From positions 124,001 through 188,000 of the forward strand of contig CAWAUO010000012.1 in NCBI GenBank assembly GCA_963785245.1: a stretch of DNA of 64,000 bases. The letters are read 5' to 3'. Position numbers and translations under genes: made by a program. This DNA is from JAHEEL01 sp963785245 (lineage in GTDB: Bacteria > Actinomycetota > Acidimicrobiia > Spongiisociales > UBA5794). The notes under the pieces were generated by a model. That model was not told where the DNA came from. It saw only the letters and a program-made list of their open reading frames with translations, and did not search any database. How positions within the stretch are numbered: position 1 is the stretch's first letter; the number at the start of each line of letters is the position of its first letter. This document shows positions 53,979 to 62,925 of the stretch, one piece after another.

Positions 53979-55154
53979 GTGGCCCTCCCGACGCTCGATC
54001 GTCTCGACGTCGAAGGCAAGCGTGTCCTCGTCCGGTCGGATCTCAATGTTCCGCTGGACGAGGGCACGGTCGCCGATGACTTTCGGATCAGGGCCAGCCT
54101 CCCGACGATCGAGGCCCTGAGACAGCGAGGGGCACGCGTCATCGTTGCCAGTCACCTCGGCCGCCCCAAGGGTGTGGACCCCGCGTTCAGCATGGCGCCC
54201 GTGAGCGAGCGCCTCAGCGAGCTCGGCGGGTTCCCGGTCGTTCAGGCAGACGCGGTGTACGGGGCCGAGGTTGAGGCGGTGATCGCAGACGCTCCCGAAG
54301 GTGCCGTCGTCGTCCTCGAGAACACCCGGTTCGAACCGGGGGAGTCGAAGAATGATCCCGAGGTCGCGTCGGGGCTCGCGGCGCTCGCCGATGTGTTCGT
54401 GAATGACGCTTTCGGCACGGCCCATCGGGCCCACGCGTCGAATGTCGGCGTCGCTGAACGCATTCCTTCCGCTGCAGGTCGCCTGCTCGAGGGAGAAATC
54501 AAAGCCTTCGGACGGCTTCTCGGAGATCCGGACCGCCCCTACGTGGTCATCCTGGGTGGCGCGAAGGTGTCGGACAAACTCGACGTCATCAAGCACCTGC
54601 TCCCGACCGTCGACCTCATGCTGGTCGGCGGGGGCATGTGCTTCACGCTGCTCAAAGCCGGCGGATATCGCGTCGGCGATTCGCTCGTCGAGGAGTCGAT
54701 GATCGACGTCGTCAGGCAGATCCTCGATGGTCCGGGCGGGGAGAAGATCGTGCTCCCAGACGATCTCGTTGTGGCGGATCGCTTCGCCGCCGATGCCGCC
54801 CACGAGGTGGTGCCGGGGACCGGGATCCCCGACGGGATGATGGGTCTCGACATAGGACCCGAGACGATTCGCCGGTTTGGCGCCGTGATCGAAGAGGCCG
54901 AGAGCGTTTTCTGGAACGGTCCGATGGGCGTCTTCGAATGGGAGGCCTTCCGCAGCGGGACGGCCGGAATCGCCGAAGCGGTCGCGTCGTCTGGCGGGTA
55001 CACCGTCGTCGGCGGGGGTGATTCGGTCGCCGCCTTGCGCCTCCTGGAGCGAGACGACGAGGTTTCATTTGTTTCAAGCGGTGGCGGAGCGGGCCTCGAG
55101 ATCCTCGAGGGAACAAGCCTGCCCGGCATCGCAGCACTCGAGAGATGGAGTTGA
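53979..55154 (+). CDS. pgk: Phosphoglycerate kinase
   Basis: Transfers phosphate from 1,3-bisphosphoglycerate to ADP. It has 391 residues. Substrate sites RSDLNVPLD, ASHLGRPKG and NTRFEPGES are present, as are VNDAFGTAHRAHAS, LGGAKVSDKLDVI, WNGPMGVFE and the nucleotide loop GGGDSVAAL. The start is GTG 53979, 1 bp after the gap stop; no earlier start fits. tpiA follows after 1 bp. Confidence 0.96.
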   Translation: MALPTLDRLDVEGKRVLVRSDLNVPLDEGTVADDFRIRASLPTIEALRQRGARVIVASHLGRPKGVDPAFSMAPVSERLSELGGFPVVQADAVYGAEVEAVIADAPEGAVVVLENTRFEPGESKNDPEVASGLAALADVFVNDAFGTAHRAHASNVGVAERIPSAAGRLLEGEIKAFGRLLGDPDRPYVVILGGAKVSDKLDVIKHLLPTVDLMLVGGGMCFTLLKAGGYRVGDSLVEESMIDVVRQILDGPGGEKIVLPDDLVVADRFAADAAHEVVPGTGIPDGMMGLDIGPETIRRFGAVIEEAESVFWNGPMGVFEWEAFRSGTAGIAEAVASSGGYTVVGGGDSVAALRLLERDDEVSFVSSGGGAGLEILEGTSLPGIAALERWS

Positions 55155-55155
55155 C

Positions 55156-55921
55156 ATGCGCAAGGACCTGATCGTCGGCAACTGGAAGATGAACGCCACA
55201 CACCTGGAGACGATCCAGATGGTGCAGAAACTGAGCTATCGCCTCGACGCTGCCGACTACCGAGCGCGTCGACGTGGCCGTCTGCCCGCCGTTCACCGCA
55301 CTGCGGTCGGCCCAGACGGTGATCGAAACCGACCACCTTCAGATTCGCCTCGGCGCCCAGAACGTCTTCTGGGAAGCGAAGGGCGCCTTTACCGGTGAGA
55401 TCGCTCCCGACATGCTCGCTGCACTCTCCGTCACCTACGTAATCGTGGGACATTCCGAGCGTCGCGAGATCTTCGGTGAGACCAACGAGGACGTCAATCG
55501 CAAGGTCAAGGCTGTGCTCGCCGCGGGGATGACCCCCATCCTCTGTTGTGGGGAGACCGAAGAAGAGCGTGAAGCCGGCGTCACCGAAGACAAGATCGGA
55601 AGCCAGGTCAAGGCGGGACTTGCCGGGCTTTCGGCAGAGCAGATCGCAGGAATGGTCGTGGCCTATGAGCCGATCTGGGCGATCGGAACCGGTCGCACGG
55701 CGTCGGACGACGACGCGGGCGCCATGGCGACGTTCGTCAGGTCCACGATCGCCGACGTCGCAGGTGACGCCGCCGAGTCGACCCGCATTCTCTACGGCGG
55801 TTCGATGAACCCCGGCAACGTCGCCGGGTTGATGGCGAAGAAGGACATCGACGGCGGCCTCGTGGGCGGTGCAAGCCTCGACCCCGACACGTTCGCTTCT
55901 GTCGTCCGCTACTGGGTGTGA
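55156..55921 (+). CDS. tpiA: Triosephosphate isomerase (one frameshift)
   Basis: Interconverts dihydroxyacetone phosphate and glyceraldehyde 3-phosphate. The N-terminus MRKDLIVGNWKMNAT (catalytic Lys in NWKMN) starts at ATG 55156. An extra C near 55261 shifts the frame; removing it gives ERVDVAVCPPFTALRS and the rest. The catalytic His is in VGHSERREIFGE and the catalytic Glu in VAYEPIWAIGTG; the phosphate loop is YGGSMNPGN. Repaired length about 254, normal. Its stop overlaps the next gene by 4 bp. Confidence 0.93.
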
Positions 55922-56325
55922 CCGAAGACCTCCTGCAGGTTCGAGGAGATTTCGTCGTTACGCGTCGGATTCCCTGGGAGACCGACGAGGGGCTGAGGCC
56001 ACATGTTGACGCCGTCCTCGACGAGTTGCGCGAGTGCGACGCAGCCGCCGAGATCGAAGTCGACGCCGACCTTGCTTCGACGCGGGTCGTGCTCTCGCTC
56101 ACGATCGTTCTGGCGGTGGACGATGAAGGTAGAACCGAAGACGGCGAGATCGTTGCTCGCGAGGAGATCGCGCGTGCCATTCGATCGATGGGCGGGCGGC
56201 ACGAGGAACTCCTCCCGTTGGTGAGTGAATCGCGGCTCGAGGCCAGATCAGGACGATGGTCCGGGCTGCGAACGCCGCTCTGGACCTTGTACCAACTCAC
56301 GTGCCATCCTGTGGTGGCAGACTGA
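55918..56325 (+). CDS. Hypothetical protein in the glycolysis cluster, 135 aa
   Basis: A 135-residue soluble protein (begins with GTG: MTEDLLQVRGDFVVTRR) with alternating strands and helices and a C-terminal RTPLWTLYQLTCHPVV. It overlaps the tpiA stop as GTGA, so it is translated with the glycolytic genes, and gpmA follows 26 bp later. There is no membrane segment or recognised motif. Family unknown to me; co-translation with tpiA is the best clue to its role. Confidence 0.7.
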   Translation: MTEDLLQVRGDFVVTRRIPWETDEGLRPHVDAVLDELRECDAAAEIEVDADLASTRVVLSLTIVLAVDDEGRTEDGEIVAREEIARAIRSMGGRHEELLPLVSESRLEARSGRWSGLRTPLWTLYQLTCHPVVAD

Positions 56326-56351
56326 AGATCGGCCAACCGGAAAGGTTTGAA

Positions 56352-57101
56352 ATGGAGTACACCCTGGTCCTCCTTCGGCATGGACAGAGCCTGTGGAACC
56401 TGGAGAACGTGTTCACCGGGTGGACAGACGTTCCGCTCTCAGAGCAGGGGGTCGAGGAAGCGAAGGCCGCCGGAGGCCTCATGGCGGAGGCCAACCTGAC
56501 GTTCGACGTGGTCCAGACGTCGCTGCTGCGACGCGCGATCAACACCGCTGCGGTCGCGCTCGACGAGATGGACCTCGCATGGATCCCGGTCGAGAAGCAC
56601 TGGCGTCTGAACGAACGGCACTACGGAGCCCTCCAGGGTTTGAACAAGAAGCAGACCTCGGACGAGTACGGGCCAGAGCAGGTGCACATCTGGCGGCGTT
56701 CCTACACGACGCCACCACCGCCGCTCGAGATCAGCGACCCCCGTCACCCGCTCAACGATCCGAAGTATGCGTGGATGCCCCCGGAGCTCGCGCCGGCGAC
56801 CGAGTGCCTGTCGGATGTCGTCGACCGGATGCTGCCCTACTGGTACGACCAGATCGTTCCCGCGATGCGCGCCGGCAAGCGCGTCCTCGTGGCGGCACAC
56901 GGCAACAGCCTGCGGGCGCTCGTCAAGCACTTGGACGACGTCTCGGACGACGAGATCACGGACCTGAACATCCCGACGGGAATTCCGCTCGTCTACCGAC
57001 TCGATGCCGACCTGCGACCGATTGGGAGCGAGTACCTGGGAGACCCTGAAGCGGCCGCCGCGGCAGCCGAAGCCGTTGCCCGCCAGGCGTTGGGCAAATA
57101 G
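56352..57101 (+). CDS. gpmA: 2,3-bisphosphoglycerate-dependent phosphoglycerate mutase
   Basis: Converts 3-phosphoglycerate to 2-phosphoglycerate. It has 249 residues. The phospho-His is in LLRHGQSLWN, followed by ENVFTGWTDVPLSEQG, the family's TSLLRRAINTA, RLNERHYGALQGLNK, the catalytic second His in AAHGNSLRALVKHL, and NIPTGIPLVYRL. ATG 56352 follows GGAAAGG. This completes a nearly continuous triose-phosphate module (gap, pgk, tpiA, gpmA). Confidence 0.96.
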   Translation: MEYTLVLLRHGQSLWNLENVFTGWTDVPLSEQGVEEAKAAGGLMAEANLTFDVVQTSLLRRAINTAAVALDEMDLAWIPVEKHWRLNERHYGALQGLNKKQTSDEYGPEQVHIWRRSYTTPPPPLEISDPRHPLNDPKYAWMPPELAPATECLSDVVDRMLPYWYDQIVPAMRAGKRVLVAAHGNSLRALVKHLDDVSDDEITDLNIPTGIPLVYRLDADLRPIGSEYLGDPEAAAAAAEAVARQALGK

Positions 57102-57147
57102 GGTCCAGGGGGACGTCGCGGCGTCTGACAGATATTGGAATCTGTGT

Positions 57148-57176
57148 TTGCACTAGCGCTCGCAGACCGGCATACT
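57148..57176 (+). promoter_or_regulatory. Promoter of secG
   Basis: TTGCAC (57148-57153) and CATACT (57171-57176) are 17 bp apart, one of the best promoter matches in the window, giving a leader of about 43 nt before secG. Confidence 0.55.
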
Positions 57177-57226
57177 TCCGCGCCACCGGTCCGTCGCCTG
57201 ACGGGCCACTGAGAAAGGGTTCTAGG

Positions 57227-57460
57227 TTGCTGACCGGAATCGTCGCCGTCGTCCAGTTGCTGATCTCATTGGCACTCATCTTCCTCATCCTGCTTCACGC
57301 GGGACGAGGTGGTGGGGTGTCGGATATGTTCGGTGGCGGGATGAGCAGTGGCAATGTCGCCGGGTCAACGGTGGTCGAGAGGAATCTCGATCGCCTCACG
57401 GTGGTCATCGCTGTTTCCTTTGCCGTCTTCACGCTCTGGTTGACGTGGTTGATGGCCTGA
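57227..57460 (+). CDS. secG: Preprotein translocase subunit SecG
   Basis: A 77-residue membrane protein with two helices (about residues 3-24 and 55-76) joined by the family's Gly-rich loop HAGRGGGVSDMFGGGM followed by GSTVVERNLDR. It assists SecYE protein export. The start is TTG 57227, preceded by AAGGGTTCTAGG. secG after the gap-pgk-tpi genes is the conserved actinobacterial order. Confidence 0.92.
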   Translation: MLTGIVAVVQLLISLALIFLILLHAGRGGGVSDMFGGGMSSGNVAGSTVVERNLDRLTVVIAVSFAVFTLWLTWLMA

Positions 57461-57519
57461 GTCCCATGCGGGATTCAGGGCGGCCGAGAGCCCAACGCGC
57501 TGAAACTAGGAGGCACACC

Positions 57520-59339
57520 TTGACTCGATTGTGGCGTAGCCGCACAGTCGCGCTGTTGGTCCTTCTCATTGCTTTCGCCCTCGTGGCGGCTGCCTGCTCT
57601 TCGAGCGATGGCGGCGGCGATGATGAGACCACCACAACGACGACGACCGCAGCACCCGATACAGAAGAGACAACAACGACGACCGCGGCGCCTGAAACGA
57701 CCACCACGACCACCGAGGCGAAACCCGAAAAGCCTTACGGTGGCGAGGCGATCGTTGCAGACGACCAGGAACCCCCGACCCTGAATCCCCTATGCTCCCG
57801 GCGGTGACAACTTCATCGTCTCGATCATCGGACAGGGTTATCATCACCGGCATCCAGGAGATCGACGGGTTCACGCTCGAACTGATTCCTGAGCTCGGTA
57901 CCGAACTGCCAACCACCGCCAACGGCGGCGTGACGGTGAACGAGGACGGCACGATGACCGTCCGTTACACCATCAAGGACGAGGCAGTCTGGGCGGACGG
58001 AACCCCGATCTCGGGTGCGGACTTCGAGTTCACGTACACGACGATCATGGATCCGGACCTGCCGGTCGACAAGACGACGTACGAGGACATCATTCCTGAG
58101 TCCATCGTCGTTGGCGACAAGACGTTCGAGTACACCCTCTCCGCGCCGACGGCGCTCTACGAGCTGATCTTCGATATCGTCATCCCGAAGCACTCCGTCG
58201 AGGGCTCCGACTTCGTCGCCGACTGGAACGAGACGATGTGGGTCTCCAGTGGACCGTTCATCTTCGATGAGTGGGCCAAGGGCGAGTTCGTCAAGCTGAC
58301 CCGCAACGACAACTACTGGAAGACCGATGCCGAGACGGGGCAGCAGCTGCCGTATCTCGACAGCGTCGTCTTCCAGTTCATCCCGGAGACTGAGTCGATC
58401 ATCAATGCCTTCAAGGCTCGTGAAGTCGACATCATCCAGCCTCCGCCGAACACGGAGACGATCGAGACGCTCCAGGCACTCGAGTCAGAGGGTGCCCGCG
58501 TTGAGGTGCTCTCCGGTCCGGTCTGGGAGCATGTGAACTTCCAGTTCGCCGACGGTCGCTTCGACAAGAATGAGAACTCGTGCAACGAGTCGCTCGCTCT
58601 GCGTCAGGCCATCGGTCACACGATCGACAAGCAACTCCTCGTCGACGAGATCCTCGCCGGCCAGGTGGAGCCGCTCGACTCGTACGTCGATGCGTTCAGC
58701 CCGACGCTGTCCCAGGAAGCTTGGGCGCAGTACAACCTTGATCCGGCCGGCGCGGCCGAGCTGTTCGCAGCTGCCGTCGAAGAGACCGGCAAGGAGTGCT
58801 CGGTGGTCTTCTCCACGACGTCGAACAACGACGCTCGTGTGAAGATGTCCGAACTCTTCGTCGACATGTTCGCTGCAGCGGGCATCCCCTACGAGAATCA
58901 GCTCGAGGATTCGCAGCTGTTCTTCGGTGAGACGCTCGACAACGGCTTGTGGGACTTCGGCGAGTGGGCATGGGTCGGTTCGCCGGGCCTGTCCGGACTC
59001 ATCGGTATCACCGACCTGTGGGATCCCGAGACGCCTCCGCCAGACGGTCAGAACTACTACCGCTACGGCGTCGAGGCCGAAGGTGCCGTCAGCGACGATG
59101 CGTCGGTTCGGTTCGCCGCCGCCCGTGATGAGATGAACGCCACCGTCGATCCCGACGAGCTGACGGCCCTCATCAACGAGGTGGAGAACATTCTCGCCGA
59201 CAACGCCATCATGCATCCGCTCTATGCGCGGCTCGTGACGGCAGCGGTGTGGGAGGACGAGGTCGGGGGCTTCAAGCACAACCCGACGCAGGCCAGCCAC
59301 ACCTGGAACATCGAGGACTGGTACCGCACCGACATGTAG
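57520..59339 (+). CDS. ABC transporter peptide-binding lipoprotein (two frameshifts)
   Basis: SBP_bac_5-type binding protein for oligopeptides or similar solutes. Start TTG 57520 after AGGAGG; signal peptide ALLVLLIAFALVAAAC with lipobox, then an acidic, Thr-rich linker (about residues 30-75). Two extra C residues, near 57789 and 57841, break the frame; removing them gives PTLNPYAPGGDNFIVSII, GQGY and then ITGIQEIDGFTLELIPEL. The rest is intact, with KDEAVWADGTPISGADF and a C-terminal HNPTQASHTWNIEDW. Repaired length about 605 residues. Confidence 0.88.
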
Positions 59340-59364
59340 TACCCATCGTTCGATGGATTGTTGA

Positions 59365-59390
59365 GAGAGGGGCCCTCCGGGGTCCCTCTC
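59365..59390 (+). promoter_or_regulatory. Stem-loop between binding protein and permease genes
   Basis: GAGAGGGGCCC pairs with GGGTCCCTCTC (11 bp, one G-U) around a TCCG tetraloop; a smaller perfect hairpin CCATCG-TT-CGATGG precedes it at 59343-59356. No T tract follows. Such structures after binding-protein genes commonly protect the upstream message or cut read-through so that the binding protein is made in excess. Confidence 0.5.
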
Positions 59391-59486
59391 CGCGTCGTGG
59401 GGTCGATCGCTGGTCGACGAATTCGGACCCGCGATCCGGCGCCAAACCGACGACACCGGTCGATCCTCTTCTGGCGCGACAAGCGG

Positions 59487-59492
59487 TATAGT
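59487..59492 (+). promoter_or_regulatory. Possible internal -10 element before the permease
   Basis: TATAGT is close to consensus and lies 27 nt before the permease ATG, which has its own GGAGG. No convincing -35 was found at the proper distance. Confidence 0.35.
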
Positions 59493-59519
59493 GCCCGGGC
59501 TGGCGAACCGGAGGCATGC

Positions 59520-60676
59520 ATGCTCGCATATATCACTCGTCGCCTGGTCTATGGCCTGGTGACGTTGCTGGCATTGAGCATGATCGTGTTCATGCTGCTC
59601 CAGCTGTCGGGTGGTGGACCGCTCGACCGGCTGCGCCTGAACCCCCGTATGCAACCGGTGATCGCTCAGCTGACGGAACTCTGGGGACTCGACCAGCCGA
59701 TTTGGCGGCAGTATGTCACGTGGCTCAAGAACTACGTCACGCCCTCGGAGTTCGCCATCAACAACCTCGCTGCCGTGTTGATTGCAGTTGCCGCTCGCAA
59801 GCGCTGCGACCTACGCCATTGCGAAGTCCATGAAGTCGCACTGGAAGGGCGCGGCGATCCTCGGGGTGTGGGTCGTTGCGATCTTCGTGATGCTTCTCGA
59901 GCGTCACGATCAAGTTCAACTGGGGCGTCTCGTTCCAGGGCGCAGGCGACGTGTGGGACCTGGTCTTCGGCCGGCTCGGGGCGACGCTCCGGCTCGGCTT
60001 CTCGGCGCTCTTCCTCGCGCTCTTGATCGGAATTCCGCTCGGGATCTATCAGGCGATTCGTCAATACTCGTTCTTCGACCAGCTCGGCACGACGGCCGCA
60101 TTCATCGCGTTCTCAACGCCGATCTTCATCGTCGGCGTCGGGCTCCAGCTGATCTTTGCTCTGTATTTCGAGAAGTGGACGGGCGTGAAGCTGTTCTACG
60201 TCGCCGGCATGAACAGTCCGAACTTCTCTGAAATGACGTTCTGGCAGCAGATCGGGGACACGCTCCAGCACCTGGTGTTACCCGCGGTGTCCATCGCCCT
60301 GATCTCGCTCGCCGGCTACTCGCGCTTCCAGCGCGCGTCGATGCTCGAGGTGCTGCACAGCGACTACCTGCGGACCGCAAAGGCGAAGGGTCTGCCGCGG
60401 AGCAAGGTGATCGTGAAGCACGCGTTGCGCAACGCCTTGATCCCGATCGTCACACTCGTGTCACTGGACATCGCCTTCATCATCGGCGGAGCGATCATCA
60501 CCGAGACGATCTTCGGATGGCCGGGTGTCGGACGCCTGTACATCACGGCGATCGGAACCGTGGACTATCCGGTGGTAATGGCGATCGTGATGATCATCGG
60601 GATCGGCATCGTCGTGATGAACGTCGTCGCCGACGTCTTGTACGGCGTGATGGACCCGAGGGTGCGCTATGACTGA
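59520..60676 (+). CDS. OppB/DppB-type ABC permease (frameshifted)
   Basis: First inner-membrane subunit of the peptide transporter. Start ATG 59520, MLAYITRRLVYGLVTLLAL, typical of the family. The frame changes near 59785 (into ASAATYAIAKSMKSHW, then a helix GVWVVAIFVMLLE) and again near 59905-59950 (into WDLVFGRLGATLRLGF). The remaining four helices and the EAA-like loop LRTAKAKGLPRSKVIVKHAL are intact. The central section between 59780 and 59930 adds a charged loop and helix not usual in OppB. Overlaps the next permease by 8 bp. Confidence 0.85.
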
Positions 60677-61745
60677 TCGTCCACCCCCGCCGCCGAGCGG
60701 GAAGTTCCTCACCACGGTCGAGGAACCCGGCGAATCGCCATTCCTCACGGAGACCGAGGGGTTGGCGGTCGAGCCGATCACCCAGTGGGACCTGTTCTGG
60801 ACCCGCCTCCGTCGTCACCGTCTGGCAATGATCGCGTCGATCGTGCTGGCACTTCTCATCATCGTCGTGATCTCGGCGCCGTTGATGCAGTCCGCAGGCT
60901 GGATCGACAGCCCGGTCGAGCGCCTGGTCGACGATGGTGGAAGGACGCTGCGCAACATCGCGCCGCGTCTCGACGACGGAACCGTCAACATCCTGCCACC
61001 CGGCGAGGAAGCCGTTCCGGCAAGTCCGACGGCGCTGATCTTCGGATCGGACGATCTCGGACGCGGGGTCTTCACCAGAGTTATCTACGGCGGGCGTGCA
61101 AGCCTGACCGTCGGATTCGTGACCGGATTCATCGTCGCACTGCTCGGCACCGTCGTCGGCTCGATCGCGGGGTACTACCCGGGCTCGATCGACCAGTCGC
61201 TGATGCGGTTCACCGACCTCGTCCTTGGTCTGCCCCTGCTTCCCGTGGCCATCGTCGTCGGGCGAATCCTCCCCGAGATGACGTTCTTACCGAGTTGGAT
61301 CAAGCAGGGTCCAATGGGCATCGCCCTCCTCATTGGATTCCTCTCCTGGGGTGGACTTGCGCGCATCGTGCGGGCGGAGTTCCTGTCGCTCCGCGAGAAG
61401 GAGTTCGTCGAAGCCGCACGCGCCGCCGGAGCGAGCGATCGCCGCATCGTCTTCCGCCACGCACTGCCGAACGCGATGAGCCCGATCATCGTCCAAACGA
61501 CACTGATCGTCGGTATCGCGATCGTCGTCGAGGCGGCACTCTCATTCCTCGGCTTCGGTGTTCCGCCACCGACACCAACGTGGGGCGCCATGGCTGCCGA
61601 AGGCGGCCGCCTTGCCGTGCGCGGGTTCTGGTGGGAACTCGTGTTCTCGGCATCGGCGCTGGTGATCACCGTGCTGTCGATCAACTTCCTCGGTGACGGC
61701 CTCCGCGACGCGCTCGACCCGACGCAAACGATCGAAAGGAAGTAG
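60669..61745 (+). CDS. OppC/DppC-type ABC permease
   Basis: Second permease subunit, 358 residues. A Pro-rich cytoplasmic N-terminus (DRPPPPPSG) precedes the first helix, then an extracytoplasmic loop of about 75 residues, then the BPD_transp_1 core with five helices and the EAA loop FVEAARAAGASDRRIVFRHALPN. FGSDDLGRGVFTRVIYGGR is the family's signature before the core. Start ATG 60669 overlaps oppB. Confidence 0.93.
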   Translation: MTDRPPPPPSGKFLTTVEEPGESPFLTETEGLAVEPITQWDLFWTRLRRHRLAMIASIVLALLIIVVISAPLMQSAGWIDSPVERLVDDGGRTLRNIAPRLDDGTVNILPPGEEAVPASPTALIFGSDDLGRGVFTRVIYGGRASLTVGFVTGFIVALLGTVVGSIAGYYPGSIDQSLMRFTDLVLGLPLLPVAIVVGRILPEMTFLPSWIKQGPMGIALLIGFLSWGGLARIVRAEFLSLREKEFVEAARAAGASDRRIVFRHALPNAMSPIIVQTTLIVGIAIVVEAALSFLGFGVPPPTPTWGAMAAEGGRLAVRGFWWELVFSASALVITVLSINFLGDGLRDALDPTQTIERK

Positions 61746-61752
61746 GGATCCT

Positions 61753-62925
61753 GTGACCGAACCGTTGCTTCAGGTCGATGACCTGCGTACCTACTTCACC
61801 ACCGAAGAGGGAATCGTGCGGGCCGTTGATGGCATCTCGTTCTCCATGGCTCCGAGCCAGCGGCTCGGCGTCGTGGGCGAGTCCGGTTCGGGGAAGTCGG
61901 TCACCGCACTCTCCGTGATGGGCCTCATCGAGCCGCCGGCAGGCGAGATCGTTACGGGCCGCATCATGTTCCAGGACAAGAACCTCCTGGAACTCGACGA
62001 GGACGAACTCCAGAAGATCCGGGGCGGGCAGATCGCGATGATCTTCCAGGACCCGATGACGGCACTCAACCCCGTGTACACCATCGGCGACCAGTTGATG
62101 GAGACGATCCTGCTGCACCAGGACGTCGGTCGATCCGAGGCTCGCGAGATCGCGATCCAGTCAATTGACGACGTGCATATCCCGAATGCCAAGCAGCGCA
62201 TGATGGACTACCCGCACCAGTACTCCGGCGGCATGCGTCAGCGGATCATGATCGCGATGGGCTTGTCGTGCAATCCGGAGCTGCTGATTGCCGACGAGCC
62301 GACGACGGCCCTCGACGTGACCACCCAGGCGCAGATCATGGATCTCATGCTGCAACTCGCAGACGATCGCGGCACCGCGGTCATGCTCATCACGCACGAT
62401 CTCGGAGTCGTCGCCGGCTTCTGTGACGATGTGCACGTGATGTATGCGGGGGGCATCGTCGAATCCGGGTCGATCGACGACATCTACTACAACCCGCAGC
62501 ACCCGTACACCTGGGGTCTGCTCGGATCGATGACACGACTTGATGATGAACAGCGTCAGCGGCTGCATTCGGTTCGTGGCGCTCCGCCGTCGGTGATCAA
62601 TCTGGGGAAGGGGTGCCGCTTCCGGCCACGCTGCGACTTCCCAACCGACATCTGCGGCCAGGTGCTCCCGGCGCTCAGGCCGGTCGGCAACCCGGGTCAA
62701 GCTGCAGCCTGTCACCACGCCGAGACACTGGATCTGCAGAAGATGACCGCCAGCGAGGCAGCGGACAGCGCCGCAGCCGCAGCCGCAGCCGGCCTCACCA
62801 CCGATACAGCGGAGGACGGGAATCTCACCGATGCCGACCTCACCGTCGAGGAGGTCGAGACCGAGACACTCGCCGCCGAGGAGCGGTCGATGCAGGCCGA
62901 GTCGATCGAGGAGGGGTTGTCGTGA
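61753..62925 (+). CDS. OppD/DppD-type ABC ATPase
   Basis: First ATPase subunit, 390 residues. Walker A GESGSGKSVTAL, Q-loop FQDPMTALNPVYTIGDQL, signature YSGGMRQRIMIAM, Walker B LLIADEPTTALDVT and a C-terminal oligopeptide/dipeptide domain with CRFRPRCDFPTDIC, the Cys-rich element of this family. After it comes a tail of about 65 residues rich in Ala and Glu, not part of the usual domain. The start is GTG 61753. Its stop overlaps the next ATPase start as GTGA. Confidence 0.94.
   Translation: MTEPLLQVDDLRTYFTTEEGIVRAVDGISFSMAPSQRLGVVGESGSGKSVTALSVMGLIEPPAGEIVTGRIMFQDKNLLELDEDELQKIRGGQIAMIFQDPMTALNPVYTIGDQLMETILLHQDVGRSEAREIAIQSIDDVHIPNAKQRMMDYPHQYSGGMRQRIMIAMGLSCNPELLIADEPTTALDVTTQAQIMDLMLQLADDRGTAVMLITHDLGVVAGFCDDVHVMYAGGIVESGSIDDIYYNPQHPYTWGLLGSMTRLDDEQRQRLHSVRGAPPSVINLGKGCRFRPRCDFPTDICGQVLPALRPVGNPGQAAACHHAETLDLQKMTASEAADSAAAAAAAGLTTDTAEDGNLTDADLTVEEVETETLAAEERSMQAESIEEGLS

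Noticed and set aside
57640..57720. ACC/ACG-rich tract resembling a short tandem repeat
   Set aside because: It encodes the Thr-rich linker after the lipobox of the binding protein; codons are mixed and the tract is not a regular DNA repeat.
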